NCBI RefSeq assembly: GCF_900142395.1
Contig: NZ_FRAS01000026.1
Location: 1-52,728, forward strand
Source: Hymenobacter psychrotolerans DSM 18569
Lineage (GTDB): Bacteria > Bacteroidota > Bacteroidia > Cytophagales > Hymenobacteraceae
DNA length: 52,728 nucleotides
Direction: 5' to 3'
Of the stretch, positions 36,696 through 45,513 are shown in pieces. The notes beneath the pieces were generated by a model, which saw only the letters and a list, made by a program, of their open reading frames with translations, did no database searches and was not told the origin of the DNA. Within the stretch, counting starts at the first letter, position 1. Each line of letters opens with the position of its first letter. The position numbers and the translations under genes were made by a program.

Positions 36696-36735
36696 AAAAA
36701 AGCCCGGGGCGGGGTAGTCCCCGACCGGGCTTTTC
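36696..36735 (-). terminator. Intrinsic terminator after the recombinase
   Basis: On the minus strand AAAAGCCCGGTCGGGGACTA pairs back through CCCCGCCCCGGGCTTTTT, giving a long GC stem with a T run, about 20 nt past the recombinase stop. Confidence 0.8.
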
Positions 36736-36754
36736 CAGGTAGGCAGCCGCTATA

Positions 36755-38065
36755 TTAAGCTGCTGTCAGCACCGAGCAGACAGTGCCATCGGGGGCTGCC
36801 TGGTTGCTGGTAGTCGCAGGTCCATCCCAGGCGGCCCGCATGGCCTGGTGCTGCAGTTCCTCTACCACCTGGGCGTACTTCATGGTGTTCTGAATCTTGG
36901 CGTGGCCCATCACCCGCTGCAGCACGGCCACCGGCATGCCACGCAACAGGCTTTGGACGGCAAACGTGTGCCGGGCCGTGTGCATGGTCACAAGCTCATG
37001 TAGCGGCACGGCCCCTTTCACCACCTTGCCGCCGGCCGTGCTAACCACTTCCACCAATCGGGTCAGGCCCGCCAGCTGGGTTATTTTCTTCAGATAGCGG
37101 TTCATCAGCTGATTGGCCAATACCGGCAGCAGTTGGGCGCCTTCCCCCGTGCGTTCCGCCGCGGCGTAGCGGTCCAGGATTTCCGCTGCCAGTCGGCTTA
37201 AGTAGATGCTCACCGTCGCCCGCGTCTTGGTTTGCACCAGCCGCAGCACCCGGTCCCCGTCGCCATTGGCCCCCAGCGCGTGCAGGTTGCCGCCGTGCAG
37301 CGCTGCCACGTCGGAGTAGCGCAGGCCCGTATAGCAGCAAAACAAGAATACGTCCCGCGCCGGCTCCAGCGTCTGCGGCAACTGCACGGCCGCCAGCGCG
37401 GCCAGGTCGGCCCCGGTCAGGTAGGTCTTGGCCTGATCGGCATAGCGCACTTCCACCCGCTTCAGCTCCAGCTTCTGCTGCCGCTCGTCCTGGGCGTGGC
37501 GCAGAAAGGTCTTCACGTCCTTCAGCACCGTGTAAATGCCGTTGGCCCCCAGCCCGCACGTGGTGCGCAGGTACTTCACAAAGTCATCGTGCACGTCCCC
37601 GTCATAGTCGGCCACGCTGATTTTGCGGCGCCGGCCCGTGGCCAGGAATGCGGCCAGGTGGTTGCGGGCTGTGCCGTAATGCCGCAGTGTGTGGAAGGCG
37701 TACCCCCGCCCGCGCAGCACCTCGATAAAGGCCGTCATGGCCTCCGCCATGCTCAGCTCCGGCTTGACGGCCGCCGGGTTTATCACTTACCGTAGCAGCG
37801 CCAGGGTAGGAGGGGTGCCCGCCGTACGCAGGTCGCGGTAGCGCTTCTGCACCCGTTCGGCCATGGCCTCGAGCACATTGTTGGCTTCTTCCGCCCCGGT
37901 TTTTCCCTTCCGGAACCGCTGCTTGTCGGCGTTCCATTCCTTGGGCAGGCACTTTTCGCGGGTGAAGCAGCGCAGCCGCAGCCCCTCAAATATGGCATCG
38001 ATGAATACCGGAACCAGCCCGTTTTTGTCGGTTTTGTCTTCCCGGAGGACGAATTTGACGGTCAT
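36755..38065 (-). pseudogene. Tyrosine recombinase/integrase with in-frame TAA
   Basis: From ATG 38065 (MTVKFVLREDKTDKNGLVP) the frame reads an Arm-type DNA-binding domain, then TAA at 37787-37789 after TLALLR. The same frame continues as VINPAAVKPELSMAEAMTAF with a SAM-like core-binding domain and a catalytic domain: FLFCCYTGLRYSDVAAL (first Arg), HTARHTFAVQSLLRG (His-x-x-Arg), MGHAKIQNTMKYAQ (nucleophile Tyr). Total length would be about 436 residues, normal for Bacteroidota phage-type integrases. One base change from AAA, CAA or GAA explains the stop. A GTG directly after the TAA could restart the catalytic part alone. It lies about 140 nt from the 3' end of tRNA-Leu, as expected for an island integrase. 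Confidence 0.85.
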
Positions 38066-38132
38066 TTTTGGTGACAGATTTGGTGACACAATTGCGGCCG
38101 CAAATGGGTGCAAAACCAAAAAGCCCCGGACG

Positions 38133-38186
38133 CAAAAAGGCCCTAAAAACTGCTTTTGCGTAGTGTGAAGCAGGTTTTAGGGCCTT
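38133..38186 (-). terminator. Intrinsic terminator downstream of tRNA-Leu
   Basis: Arms AAGGCCCTAAAAACTGCTT (38137-38155) and AAGCAGGTTTTAGGGCCTT (38168-38186) pair with one mismatch around a 12-nt loop. On the minus strand the hairpin ends in CCTTTTTG. It probably ends the hscB/tRNA transcript. Confidence 0.8.
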
Positions 38187-38203
38187 CCGTCAGTAATTCC
38201 AAG

Positions 38204-38285
38204 TACCCAGAGCCGGGGTCGAACCGGCACATCTTTCGATATCGGTGTTTGAGACCGACGCGTCTACCGATTCCGCCATCTGGGC
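38204..38285 (-). tRNA. tRNA-Leu(CAA)
   Basis: Read on the minus strand it starts GCCCAGATGGCGGAATCGG. The anticodon stem is TCGGT/ACCGA with loop CTCAAAC, so the anticodon is CAA (leucine, codon UUG). It has a long variable arm as in class II tRNAs, T arm GCCGGTTCGACCCCGGC, and acceptor GCCCAGA with TCTGGGT (one terminal G-U) and discriminator A. CCA is not encoded. The 3' end faces the recombinase gene, making it the likely attachment site of the island. Confidence 0.95.
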
Positions 38286-38301
38286 ATCTCGCTCCCACAA
38301 C

Positions 38302-38838
38302 TCAGGAACGGGTGGCAAACTTAGCCAGACTTTCTTGAATGCGCAACAAGTAGCGCTTTTTCAAATAGTAGGTGCGGACTTGCTGCAGGGCCTGAGGCCG
38401 GGTTTCCGCCGGCAAGCCCTCGTACCCGGCCAATACGGGTTCTATGCCGGCTTCCAGGGTAGCTGTTAGAGCATTGACCTCGCTTTCTACTTGCTCAACA
38501 ACCGACGGATCGGGGTCGAATTCCAGCTCCATAAGTTGTTCGTTCAGCTCCATTACCTCCATCAAAAAATCAGCTGGCATCTCCTGTTTTCCTTCTTCCA
38601 GCAGTCCATGGCGGCCCAAAATGTAGGCCATGCGGTGGTCCTCGTCAGCAAGTGTGCGGTAGGCGTTGGTGTTTAGCGTGGCCAGCGCCAGAATTTCCTG
38701 CTGCCGCTCAGCACTTTCCGTGGCATGGAAGTCGGGGTGATATTCGCGGCTGAGAGCGTAGTATTTGCTTTTGAGGGCTTTAGCGTCAGGGCGGAAGGTT
38801 TCCGGCAACTGGTAAAACTCAAAATAATCAAGTGTCAT
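38302..38838 (-). CDS. hscB: Fe-S cluster assembly co-chaperone HscB
   Basis: This 178-aa J-domain protein begins TLDYFEFYQLPETFRPD and carries the HPD motif (REYHPDFH) and a C-terminal HscB oligomerisation domain (PADFLMEVMELNEQLMELE). It recruits the HscA/DnaK-type chaperone to the scaffold IscU. The length is normal. Downstream, on the same strand, lies tRNA-Leu 16 nt after the stop. No other isc or suf gene is in the window. Confidence 0.93.
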   Translation of the reverse strand: MTLDYFEFYQLPETFRPDAKALKSKYYALSREYHPDFHATESAERQQEILALATLNTNAYRTLADEDHRMAYILGRHGLLEEGKQEMPADFLMEVMELNEQLMELEFDPDPSVVEQVESEVNALTATLEAGIEPVLAGYEGLPAETRPQALQQVRTYYLKKRYLLRIQESLAKFATRS

Positions 38839-38941
38839 AAGCAGGCGAAGAGTAAAGAGCCAACAGAAAGATCTGAATGCTATACGGGAACGGCCGGACT
38901 AGTGCACGCCGGCAACTCAGAAAGCCGTAGCAGCTGAAGAT

Positions 38942-39235
38942 TCAAATGGTTGTAGCCGGCTGCACAGAGAAGGCCAGGGGAGGAGCACTGAAAAGCGCTT
39001 TGGTAGCTGGCCAAACCTGCCCGAATAAAGCTGACCGCCGGTAGTTGTTGAGGGCGTCCGCCGACTCCCAGTGGCTATGCGTGCAGTAGACGTGGGGCTG
39101 GTCAGCATCTTGCCAGAGCTCCAGAAAGTGGCAGCCCGGCATCTGCCGAATCTGGTCCTCAGAGTTCTGAAACAGGTCGAGAAAAGCACCGATATTTTCC
39201 GGCGCAAACGTCATGCGCACAATCCGAATCAGCAT
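38942..39235 (-). CDS. Antibiotic biosynthesis monooxygenase (ABM) domain protein
   Basis: From ATG 39235 (MLIRIVRMTFAPENIGAFLD) this is a 97-aa ferredoxin-fold ABM protein: FQNSEDQIRQMPGCHFLELWQD, THSHWESADALNNYRRS and LFGQVWPATKALFSAP. The longer frame adds a leader read through an AT-rich promoter-like stretch, so the inner start is preferred. Members are small heme-degrading or quinol monooxygenases, or enzymes of unknown role. The gene stands alone. Confidence 0.82.
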   Translation of the reverse strand: MLIRIVRMTFAPENIGAFLDLFQNSEDQIRQMPGCHFLELWQDADQPHVYCTHSHWESADALNNYRRSALFGQVWPATKALFSAPPLAFSVQPATTI

Positions 39236-39354
39236 AGAAGGCAGGAGTTGAAAATGGGAAGAGCTTAGAGCAGGAAATGATATGAATGTACTTAACATAA
39301 TAAATAAACAAAGTCAAAAATGCCTTTTATGGCCGCCAGGCGCATGTTTTGCGC

Positions 39355-40125
39355 TTAAGCCGGGAAGCGGATATCTACCTGCGAGTCGAAATGGAGGCCA
39401 AGCAGCTCCGCGGCATTGCCTTGGTTGATGCCAATGCAAAGCTGCTCCTGGCTGTTGAAAATGCAGACGATTTCGCCCGGATCAGCGGCCTGAAAGTGCG
39501 CCGCGAAGTCGCGCACGGTTTCGCGGGCAAAATGAATAGTACAGGCGCGGTTTCGCCCGATGACTTCCACCGCCGGGCGAGTGATATTGGTGATGAGGTT
39601 GCCGTAGTGGTCGACGTGCACCACATGGCCCGTAATGCGGTTGTCCTGCAGCCGTACTTGGCGGTTGAGCAGCGAGTACAGCTGCGACGTAACCGGGCCC
39701 AGATCCTGGAGCAGGCCGCCCTGCGCTAAGTGCACGGCTGCCGGAGCCAGCAGGTCGCGGGTAGGGGAGGAGGTAGCAGGTGTGGCGGTGCCCAGCGCTA
39801 CCAGTTCATCTGGTTGCCCATCGCAGAGCAACGCCAGCAGGCCGTTATCAGCGGCCACAAAGTAGTGCCCCTGGAAGCTGGCGGCGTGCCAGGCGGCCCG
39901 TGGCCCACCCAGGTCATTGACGCCAACCAAGTGCACGGTTCCTTCGGGAAAATCCCGAAACACGGCTTGGAGAACGTGTAAGGCGTGCGCGATGTTGAAG
40001 GGTTCGACGGCGTGAGTGATGTCCAGAACCGGCACGGAGGGTGCCAGCTGGAGAATCCGCGCCTTCACCGCCGCCACATAATGGTCGCGGTAGCCGAAGT
40101 CAGACAGAAACGTAATCAACCCCAT
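39355..40125 (-). CDS. SAM hydroxide adenosyltransferase (DUF62)
   Basis: From ATG 40125 (MGLITFLSDFGYRDHYVAAV) the product is 256 aa. Family motifs: TFLSDFGYRDHY at the N-terminus, DITHAVEPFNIAHA, TVHLVGVNDLG, FVAADNGLLALL and the C-terminal VVHVDHYGNLITNI. Enzymes of this fold, related to fluorinase, hydrolyse S-adenosylmethionine to adenosine and methionine. The chromosomal setting beside phoH is typical of Bacteroidota and suggests housekeeping SAM control. Confidence 0.9.
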   Translation of the reverse strand: MGLITFLSDFGYRDHYVAAVKARILQLAPSVPVLDITHAVEPFNIAHALHVLQAVFRDFPEGTVHLVGVNDLGGPRAAWHAASFQGHYFVAADNGLLALLCDGQPDELVALGTATPATSSPTRDLLAPAAVHLAQGGLLQDLGPVTSQLYSLLNRQVRLQDNRITGHVVHVDHYGNLITNITRPAVEVIGRNRACTIHFARETVRDFAAHFQAADPGEIVCIFNSQEQLCIGINQGNAAELLGLHFDSQVDIRFPA

Positions 40126-40258
40126 TGCCGGAAATCCTGAGTTCTTCGTACTATTGTTTGGGTGCCCTGGAGGCGGCAAAAGTAGGCTATTTAGCCGAAC
40201 CGCTGCCTCTGCAGGAGGTGCCTTTTTCCTAACTCCCTAGCTACAAAACCCCCACGAT

Positions 40259-41377
40259 TTGGTCGAGAAAGTCATCACGCTCGAAAACGTGTCCCTGGTA
40301 GATTTCCTGGGGCCCGACAACCAGAATATCCGCCAGCTTGCAGCGGCTTTTCCGGGCAGCAAAATTATTTCACGCGGCAACGAGATTAAAATTCAGGGCC
40401 AGACCCCTGTTATCAGCCGCATCAACGATATCCTGTCGGCGCTGCTGGAGCATTATCACCAGTATGGGCAAATAACCGACAAAACCATTTCCCAGTACCT
40501 GTCCTCGGCAGATGAGGACCAGCAGGACCGCATGCTGGCCGCTTCGCCCGACGTGATTCTGTTCGGTTCTAAAGGCGGCGTTATCAAGGCCAAAACGGCC
40601 AATCAGCAGCGGCTGGTCGATACCGTGCTCAAAAATGACCTGGTATTTGCGCTGGGGCCGGCCGGTACCGGCAAAACCTACATTTCGGTAGCGCTGGCGG
40701 TGCGGGCCCTCAAGAACAAGGAAGTCAAGAAGATCATCATTTCGCGCCCCGTGGTAGAAGCCGGCGAAAGCCTCGGGTTCCTGCCCGGCGACATGAAGGA
40801 GAAAGTAGACCCCTACCTGCGCCCCATCTATGATGCGCTGGAGGACATGCTGCCGCCCGAGAAGTTCAAGTTCTACCTCGAAAACAAAACCATTGAAATA
40901 GCGCCGCTGGCCTACATGCGGGGCCGCACGCTCAACAATGCGTTTGTGTTGCTCGATGAAGCGCAGAACACCACTCCCTCGCAGCTGAAGATGTTTCTGA
41001 CCCGGATGGGACCCTCGGCGAAGGTGATGGTCAACGGTGACCGGAGCCAGATTGACCTGCCCACCAAGCAGAAATCCGGGCTGATTCAGGCCCTGGACAT
41101 CCTGCGCGACGTGCCGGGCATTGGGTTTGTGGAAATGACGGCTGAAGATGTGGTGCGCCACCGCCTCGTGAAGCAAATCGTGCAGGCCTACGACAAATTC
41201 GACGTAGAAATGCAGCACGAGCAAGCCAACCAGGCCAACCGTCCCATCCGCGAATACCAGTCTTACCGCCGTCCCAACAAACCCGGCAATGCTGGCTCCG
41301 ACCCCGGCAAGCACCCCGATGCCCGCCGCGAAGACGATGGGATGCACGACCTGCCCGTGAACCAGGAGCAGATTTAG
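40259..41377 (+). CDS. phoH: PhoH-family ATPase
   Basis: This 372-aa protein has an N-terminal KH-like region (residues 1-110), Walker A GPAGTGKTY, VVEAGESLGFLPGDM, Walker B VLLDEAQNTT, and the conserved MFLTRMGPSAKVMVNGD. Family members are ATP-dependent, linked to RNA metabolism (PhoH/YbeZ type). The start is a TTG at 40259 giving MVEKVITLENVSL; a GTG one codon later is the alternative. The C-terminal 50 residues are polar and probably disordered. Confidence 0.9.
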   Translation: MVEKVITLENVSLVDFLGPDNQNIRQLAAAFPGSKIISRGNEIKIQGQTPVISRINDILSALLEHYHQYGQITDKTISQYLSSADEDQQDRMLAASPDVILFGSKGGVIKAKTANQQRLVDTVLKNDLVFALGPAGTGKTYISVALAVRALKNKEVKKIIISRPVVEAGESLGFLPGDMKEKVDPYLRPIYDALEDMLPPEKFKFYLENKTIEIAPLAYMRGRTLNNAFVLLDEAQNTTPSQLKMFLTRMGPSAKVMVNGDRSQIDLPTKQKSGLIQALDILRDVPGIGFVEMTAEDVVRHRLVKQIVQAYDKFDVEMQHEQANQANRPIREYQSYRRPNKPGNAGSDPGKHPDARREDDGMHDLPVNQEQI

Positions 41378-41424
41378 ACCCGTTGAGCTGAGGCAGCCAG
41401 GTTTGTAAAAGCCGGTGCCGAAAA

Positions 41425-41463
41425 ACCAGAGCCGTTGCCCAGCCGGGTGGCGGCTCTGGTGTT
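41425..41463 (+). terminator. Hairpin, probable terminator of phoH
   Basis: Arms ACCAGAGCCG / CGGCTCTGGT (10 bp) around 16 nt, followed by GTTT. The T run is weak. Confidence 0.55.
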
Positions 41464-41557
41464 TCCGGGTGTTGCGCTGCCATACGGTAGCTGCTTCCGA
41501 TGGCCGCTTGCTGCGGAACCCATTTCTCCCGATTGATTCGAAATAATATAAGGCCTT

Positions 41558-41992
41558 ATGAATGCTCATCGAATAACCAGCGAATCTGACCTGCAGACGG
41601 CGCTTACCATCCGGCACACAGTGTTCGTGCTGGGTCAGAACGTGCCCGCCGACCTGGAAAATGACGCCCACGACCGCACCGACGCCACCCATTATCTGGC
41701 CCTGGCTGATGATGGCACTCCTTGCGGCGCGGCGCGCTGGCGTGTCACGGAAAACGGCGTGAAGCTGGAGCGCTTTGCCGTGCTGGCCGACTACCGCAAC
41801 CAGCAGGCCGGGGCCGCGCTGCTCCGGCAGGTGCTGCAGGATGTGCAGGCGGCCCATCCGCAGGCTACTGTGTACCTGAACGCGCAGCTGCCCGCCGTGC
41901 GCTTCTATGAGCGGCACGGGTTTGAGAAAGTGGGCGAGATGTTTGAGGAAGGCGGCCTGCAGCACTGCAAGATGGTATGGCAACGCTCCTAA
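41558..41992 (+). CDS. GNAT-family N-acetyltransferase (ElaA/YitI-like)
   Basis: This 144-aa protein has IRHTVFVLGQNVPADLENDAHD at the N-terminus, the acetyl-CoA pyrophosphate segment VLADYRNQQAGAALLRQV, and the C-terminal AVRFYERHGFEKVGEMFEEGG. It matches small GNATs of the ElaA group. The acceptor substrate is unknown. Confidence 0.85.
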   Translation: MNAHRITSESDLQTALTIRHTVFVLGQNVPADLENDAHDRTDATHYLALADDGTPCGAARWRVTENGVKLERFAVLADYRNQQAGAALLRQVLQDVQAAHPQATVYLNAQLPAVRFYERHGFEKVGEMFEEGGLQHCKMVWQRS

Positions 41993-42012
41993 CAAAGAAG
42001 CCTCTGATGTAA

Positions 42013-42049
42013 AAAAAGCCCTTCCGATGGAAAATCGGAAGGGCTTTGT
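42013..42049. terminator. Intrinsic terminator
   Basis: Stem AAAGCCCTTCCGAT / ATCGGAAGGGCTTT with a short loop, an A run before it and a modest T run after it. It ends the GNAT transcript. Confidence 0.85.
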
Positions 42050-42108
42050 GATGGGGCTTGCCCGCCAGTATCTATATTGAGAAATAATACTATATCACTC
42101 GTGTAGCT

Positions 42109-44358
42109 ATGATTCATTGGGCTTCTTATGCCTTTGTGCGCCTCACGCTGGCCCTGGTGGCCGGCATCCTGACCTTCCTGTATTTTGGGGAAGCGCTGCC
42201 GGATTTGCGGTGGCCGCTGGCCGGAATTGTCGGGCTGTTCTTCGTTGTACATGTAGTGAGCCGGCACAGTCGGAATCCGGCTTCGGCCGACAACGCCGGC
42301 CTGGTGGCGCTGCTGGCCGTGTACGTGACGGGCGCGGCCCTCACCCAGCAGGCCACTGAGTCGCGGGATGCGGCGCACCTCTACCGCTTTGGCAGCCGCA
42401 TCGAGTACTACCGGGCCGTGGTGGACGACTATACTGTGGTGCGGCCCGCCACGTATGCCACTACCGTGCGGGTTTCGGCGGTGCGGGTGGCCGGGGAGTG
42501 GCAGCCGGCTTTGGGCGGTATCCGGGTATCTGTTCCGCGCGACTCCGGCGTGGCGGCCCCGCAGTACGGCGACGTATGGCTGGTGCGGGGTGCGCCGGCA
42601 CCCAGCAAAGCGCCGCTTAACCCCGGCGAGTTCGACTACCGCCGCTACCTGCAGTACCATCAGGTGTACCATCAGCAGTTCATCCACCCCGACCAGTACC
42701 GAAAAATAGCCACTGCGCCCCCGAGCTACCTGAAAGCCGCTGCGATGCGCGCCGCCCGCGTGCTGGATAGCCTCTTTAAGCAGTACGTGCGGGCTAAGCG
42801 CGAGTATGCGTTGGCTTCGGCGCTGGTGCTTGGGCTTAAAGATGACATCGACCAGCAAACCAAGCAGGCCTACGCTAACACGGGCACCACGCATATCATG
42901 GCGGTGTCGGGGCTGCAGGTGGGGCTGCTGTTTGGGGCCGTAACGTGGCTGCTGGGCCTGCTGCCAGGCCGGCGCGGGCCGCTGTTCCGGTTCGTGACGG
43001 CGGCGCTGGGGCTGGCCGTTATCTGGAGCTACGCCTTCCTGACCGGCCTGTCGGCGTCGGTGCTGCGGGCGGCCGTGATGTTCACGTTCATCATTGTGGC
43101 GCGGGCCACGCAGCGGCAGACCAACATGTTCAATACGCTGGCCGTAGCCGCGTTCTGCCTGCTCTGCTACGACCCGTATTTGGTCTGCGACGTGGGGTTT
43201 CAGCTGTCTTTTCTGGCCGTTATCAGCATCGTGTACCTGCAGCCGCGCATCGTGGCCTGGTTGGATGTGAAAGAGTATTTCCTGCAAAAACAGCGCCCCT
43301 GGCAGTCCAAAGCAGTGCAGAAGCTATGGAAGTGGAGCAGCTGGTTTTTCAATGCAGTCTGGCAGGCTACGGCCCTGTCGTTGGCGGCGCAGGTAGCTAC
43401 GTTTCCGCTGGGGCTGTTCTATTTCCACCAGTTTCCGCTCAGCTTCCTGTTTTCCAACCTGGTAGCGGTGCCCATTTCCAGCGGTGCCGTGTACGTGGGG
43501 CTGGCCCTGCTGCTGGTGAAGCTGCTGGCCGCCGGGCTCGGCTGGCTGCTGCCGGGCGCCGCCGCCACGTTCGATCTGGCGCCGCAGCTCATTGCCCGGG
43601 TGTTTGAGTGGATGATCTGGCTGTTCAACGAATACATCTTCTGGATCGGGCGCACCATGCCGGGCGCGTTGCTTTCGGGCATCCACGTGACGGCGCCGCA
43701 GGCCTGGCTGATATTCGGGGTAATTCTGGCGCTGCTGGCCTTCTTCCGGCTGAAAAGCCTGGCCTGGATGGGGCTGGCGTGTACGCTGCTGGGTTTGTTT
43801 GCAGGTAGCCGCGTGTGGGCCGCGCACAAGCTGGCGCCCGACGAGCGGCTCATCGTCTACAGTATTCCGCGCCGCTCGGTGGTGGGCTTCTGGCAGGGCG
43901 CGGCCGCCCACATCGTCAGCGCCGACTCGCTGCCGCTCACCGAAACCGAGCGTACCTACCGCATCGTGCCCGGCATTATTCAGCGCGACGCCCACGACGT
44001 CAGCTACCACGCCGGCTGGCGCAGCGCGCCCGTGCCGGCCACCGCCGACACAACGGCCCGCACCAATCTGGTACTGAGTGTGTGGCGCGGCATACGGGTG
44101 GCGTTTGTGGCGGGCCGCCTGGCGCGCTCCAAGGCCCCGGTGCCGGTTGAGGTAGTAGTACTGCGCCGCAATGCCCGGGTCTGGCCCGAAGATCTGGAAG
44201 CCTGCTTCGGCAAAACCCCCACGGTAGTGTTCGATTCGTCGTGCAAGTCATGGTACGTAGCAGCCATGCAGCAAAAGCTGCAACTGGCTGGCTGGCAGAC
44301 GCATGATGTAACGCTGCAGGGCGCTTTCATCCGGCCGTTGCAGCCGGCGGCCAAGTAA
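42109..44358 (+). CDS. comEC: ComEC/Rec2-family DNA-uptake channel
   Basis: This 749-aa polytopic protein has an N-terminal membrane bundle and a DUF4131-like OB region (residues 1-200), then a competence domain: ALVLGLKDDIDQQTKQAYANTGTTHIMAVSGLQVGLLFG, the ComEC signature region, with further helices to about residue 590. The last 160 residues are soluble. The metallo-beta-lactamase domain of Gram-positive ComEC is not seen (no HxHxDH). It would carry single-stranded DNA across the inner membrane. No other com genes are nearby. Confidence 0.9.
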   Translation: MIHWASYAFVRLTLALVAGILTFLYFGEALPDLRWPLAGIVGLFFVVHVVSRHSRNPASADNAGLVALLAVYVTGAALTQQATESRDAAHLYRFGSRIEYYRAVVDDYTVVRPATYATTVRVSAVRVAGEWQPALGGIRVSVPRDSGVAAPQYGDVWLVRGAPAPSKAPLNPGEFDYRRYLQYHQVYHQQFIHPDQYRKIATAPPSYLKAAAMRAARVLDSLFKQYVRAKREYALASALVLGLKDDIDQQTKQAYANTGTTHIMAVSGLQVGLLFGAVTWLLGLLPGRRGPLFRFVTAALGLAVIWSYAFLTGLSASVLRAAVMFTFIIVARATQRQTNMFNTLAVAAFCLLCYDPYLVCDVGFQLSFLAVISIVYLQPRIVAWLDVKEYFLQKQRPWQSKAVQKLWKWSSWFFNAVWQATALSLAAQVATFPLGLFYFHQFPLSFLFSNLVAVPISSGAVYVGLALLLVKLLAAGLGWLLPGAAATFDLAPQLIARVFEWMIWLFNEYIFWIGRTMPGALLSGIHVTAPQAWLIFGVILALLAFFRLKSLAWMGLACTLLGLFAGSRVWAAHKLAPDERLIVYSIPRRSVVGFWQGAAAHIVSADSLPLTETERTYRIVPGIIQRDAHDVSYHAGWRSAPVPATADTTARTNLVLSVWRGIRVAFVAGRLARSKAPVPVEVVVLRRNARVWPEDLEACFGKTPTVVFDSSCKSWYVAAMQQKLQLAGWQTHDVTLQGAFIRPLQPAAK

Positions 44359-44394
44359 AACCCGGGCATAGTCGCAACTCAGCACACGCTTGGC

Positions 44395-44427
44395 GCGCTA
44401 TATAGTTTACTTAGCGCCGCATTTTTG
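44395..44427 (+). terminator. Possible terminator after comEC
   Basis: Arms GCGCTA / TAGCGC with an 11-nt AT-rich loop, followed by GCATTTTTG. The stem is short, so confidence is limited; it could also be an operator. Confidence 0.4.
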
Positions 44428-44543
44428 TTAGGTTTGGCTAGTGCCGACCTGATTCTGCTGTCTGCTGATTTAGTGGCGCCCGGCCGTTCTGCTGTGCAGA
44501 GCCAGTCCCGCGCCGCTGCTCACCGTTGCAACTCCAGTATTTT

Positions 44544-45356
44544 ATGGACAACATGCCCACGCAAGAGTTGGAAGCCCTGCGCTTTATCCGCTATGAGGCT
44601 GCCGATGCCATTGGCTATATCACCCTCAACCGCCCCGAAAAACGCAATGCCCTCAGCGCCGATATGGTGTCGGAGCTGAAAATGGCCTTTGAGTTTGCTG
44701 AGGAAGATGACGCCTGCAAGGTGGTAGTGCTGCGCGCCGAAGGGGCAGCCTTCTGCGCCGGCGCTGACCTGGCCTACATTCAGGAGCTGCAGGGGTTTGG
44801 CTACACCGATAATCTGGCCGACTCCACGCACCTGATGCAGCTGTTTCACCAGATCTACACGCTCAAGAAAGTAGTAATTGCGCAGGTGCAGGGCCACGCG
44901 CTGGCCGGCGGCTGCGGCCTGGCCACCGTCTGCGACTTTGCCTTCACCGTTCCCGAAGCCCGTTTTGGCTACACTGAAGTCAAGATTGGCTTTCTGCCCG
45001 CTATTGTCAGCGTGTTTCTGCTGCGCAAGATAGGGGAGGGCCGCACCAAGGAGCTGCTGCTTACCGGCGACGTACTCAGCGCTCAGCGGGCTTTGGAGTT
45101 GGGGCTTGTAACCAGCGTGCTGGCTCCGGCCGAGCTGGCGGGCCACGTGCACGACTTTGCCCGCCGCCTGTGCGTCGAAAATTCAACCCAGAGCATGGAG
45201 GCCATCAAGGAAATGCTGGCCCGCATCCCGGAAATGCCTCTCGAGGACAGCCTGCGCTACGCCGCCCAGATGAACGCCGAAGCCCGGGGCTCCCACGACT
45301 GCCGGCGCGGTATTGCCGCCTTCCTGGCCAAAGAAAAAATCACCTGGGAGAACTAA
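44544..45356 (+). CDS. Enoyl-CoA hydratase/isomerase family protein
   Basis: From ATG 44544 (MDNMPTQELEALRF) this is a 270-aa crotonase-fold enzyme. It shows ITLNRPEKRNALS, the oxyanion-hole segment AAFCAGADLAYIQEL, then QVQGHALAGGCGLATVCDFAF, GYTEVKIGFLPAIVSVFL and the catalytic-type glutamate region near residue 140. It may act in fatty-acid or methylglutaconyl-CoA metabolism. It stands as a single gene. Confidence 0.9.
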   Translation: MDNMPTQELEALRFIRYEAADAIGYITLNRPEKRNALSADMVSELKMAFEFAEEDDACKVVVLRAEGAAFCAGADLAYIQELQGFGYTDNLADSTHLMQLFHQIYTLKKVVIAQVQGHALAGGCGLATVCDFAFTVPEARFGYTEVKIGFLPAIVSVFLLRKIGEGRTKELLLTGDVLSAQRALELGLVTSVLAPAELAGHVHDFARRLCVENSTQSMEAIKEMLARIPEMPLEDSLRYAAQMNAEARGSHDCRRGIAAFLAKEKITWEN

Positions 45357-45432
45357 GCAAGGTGCCATAAGCTGGTGTGATAACCGGACGCTGCTACGGT
45401 TCAACACGGTTGTGCTTGGAAACTGCATAAGG

Positions 45433-45465
45433 TTGTGCTGTCTCCGGCCGATTTGTGTAACTTTC
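45433..45465 (+). promoter_or_regulatory. Candidate promoter of crtZ
   Basis: TTG at 45433-45435 and TAACTTTC at 45458-45465 approach the Bacteroidota TTTG / TAnnTTTG pattern, about 50 nt before the crtZ ATG. Confidence 0.3.
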
Positions 45466-45513
45466 AAACCGCTCAGCTTTTAAACTTCTCTTCTTCTTAG
45501 TGGTTAGCTTCCC

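Noticed and set aside
36650..36735. Short repeats and hairpins considered as a CRISPR array
   Set aside because: Only two 11-bp tandem units without spacers and a terminator hairpin; no cas genes nearby.
40370..41995. 541-aa minus-strand open frame over phoH and the GNAT gene
   Set aside because: Antisense to two genes with intact motifs and spans their terminator; a coding shadow.
41989..43287. 432-aa minus-strand open frame over comEC
   Set aside because: Antisense of membrane-spanning codons, giving a His/Gln/Arg-rich product; not a gene.
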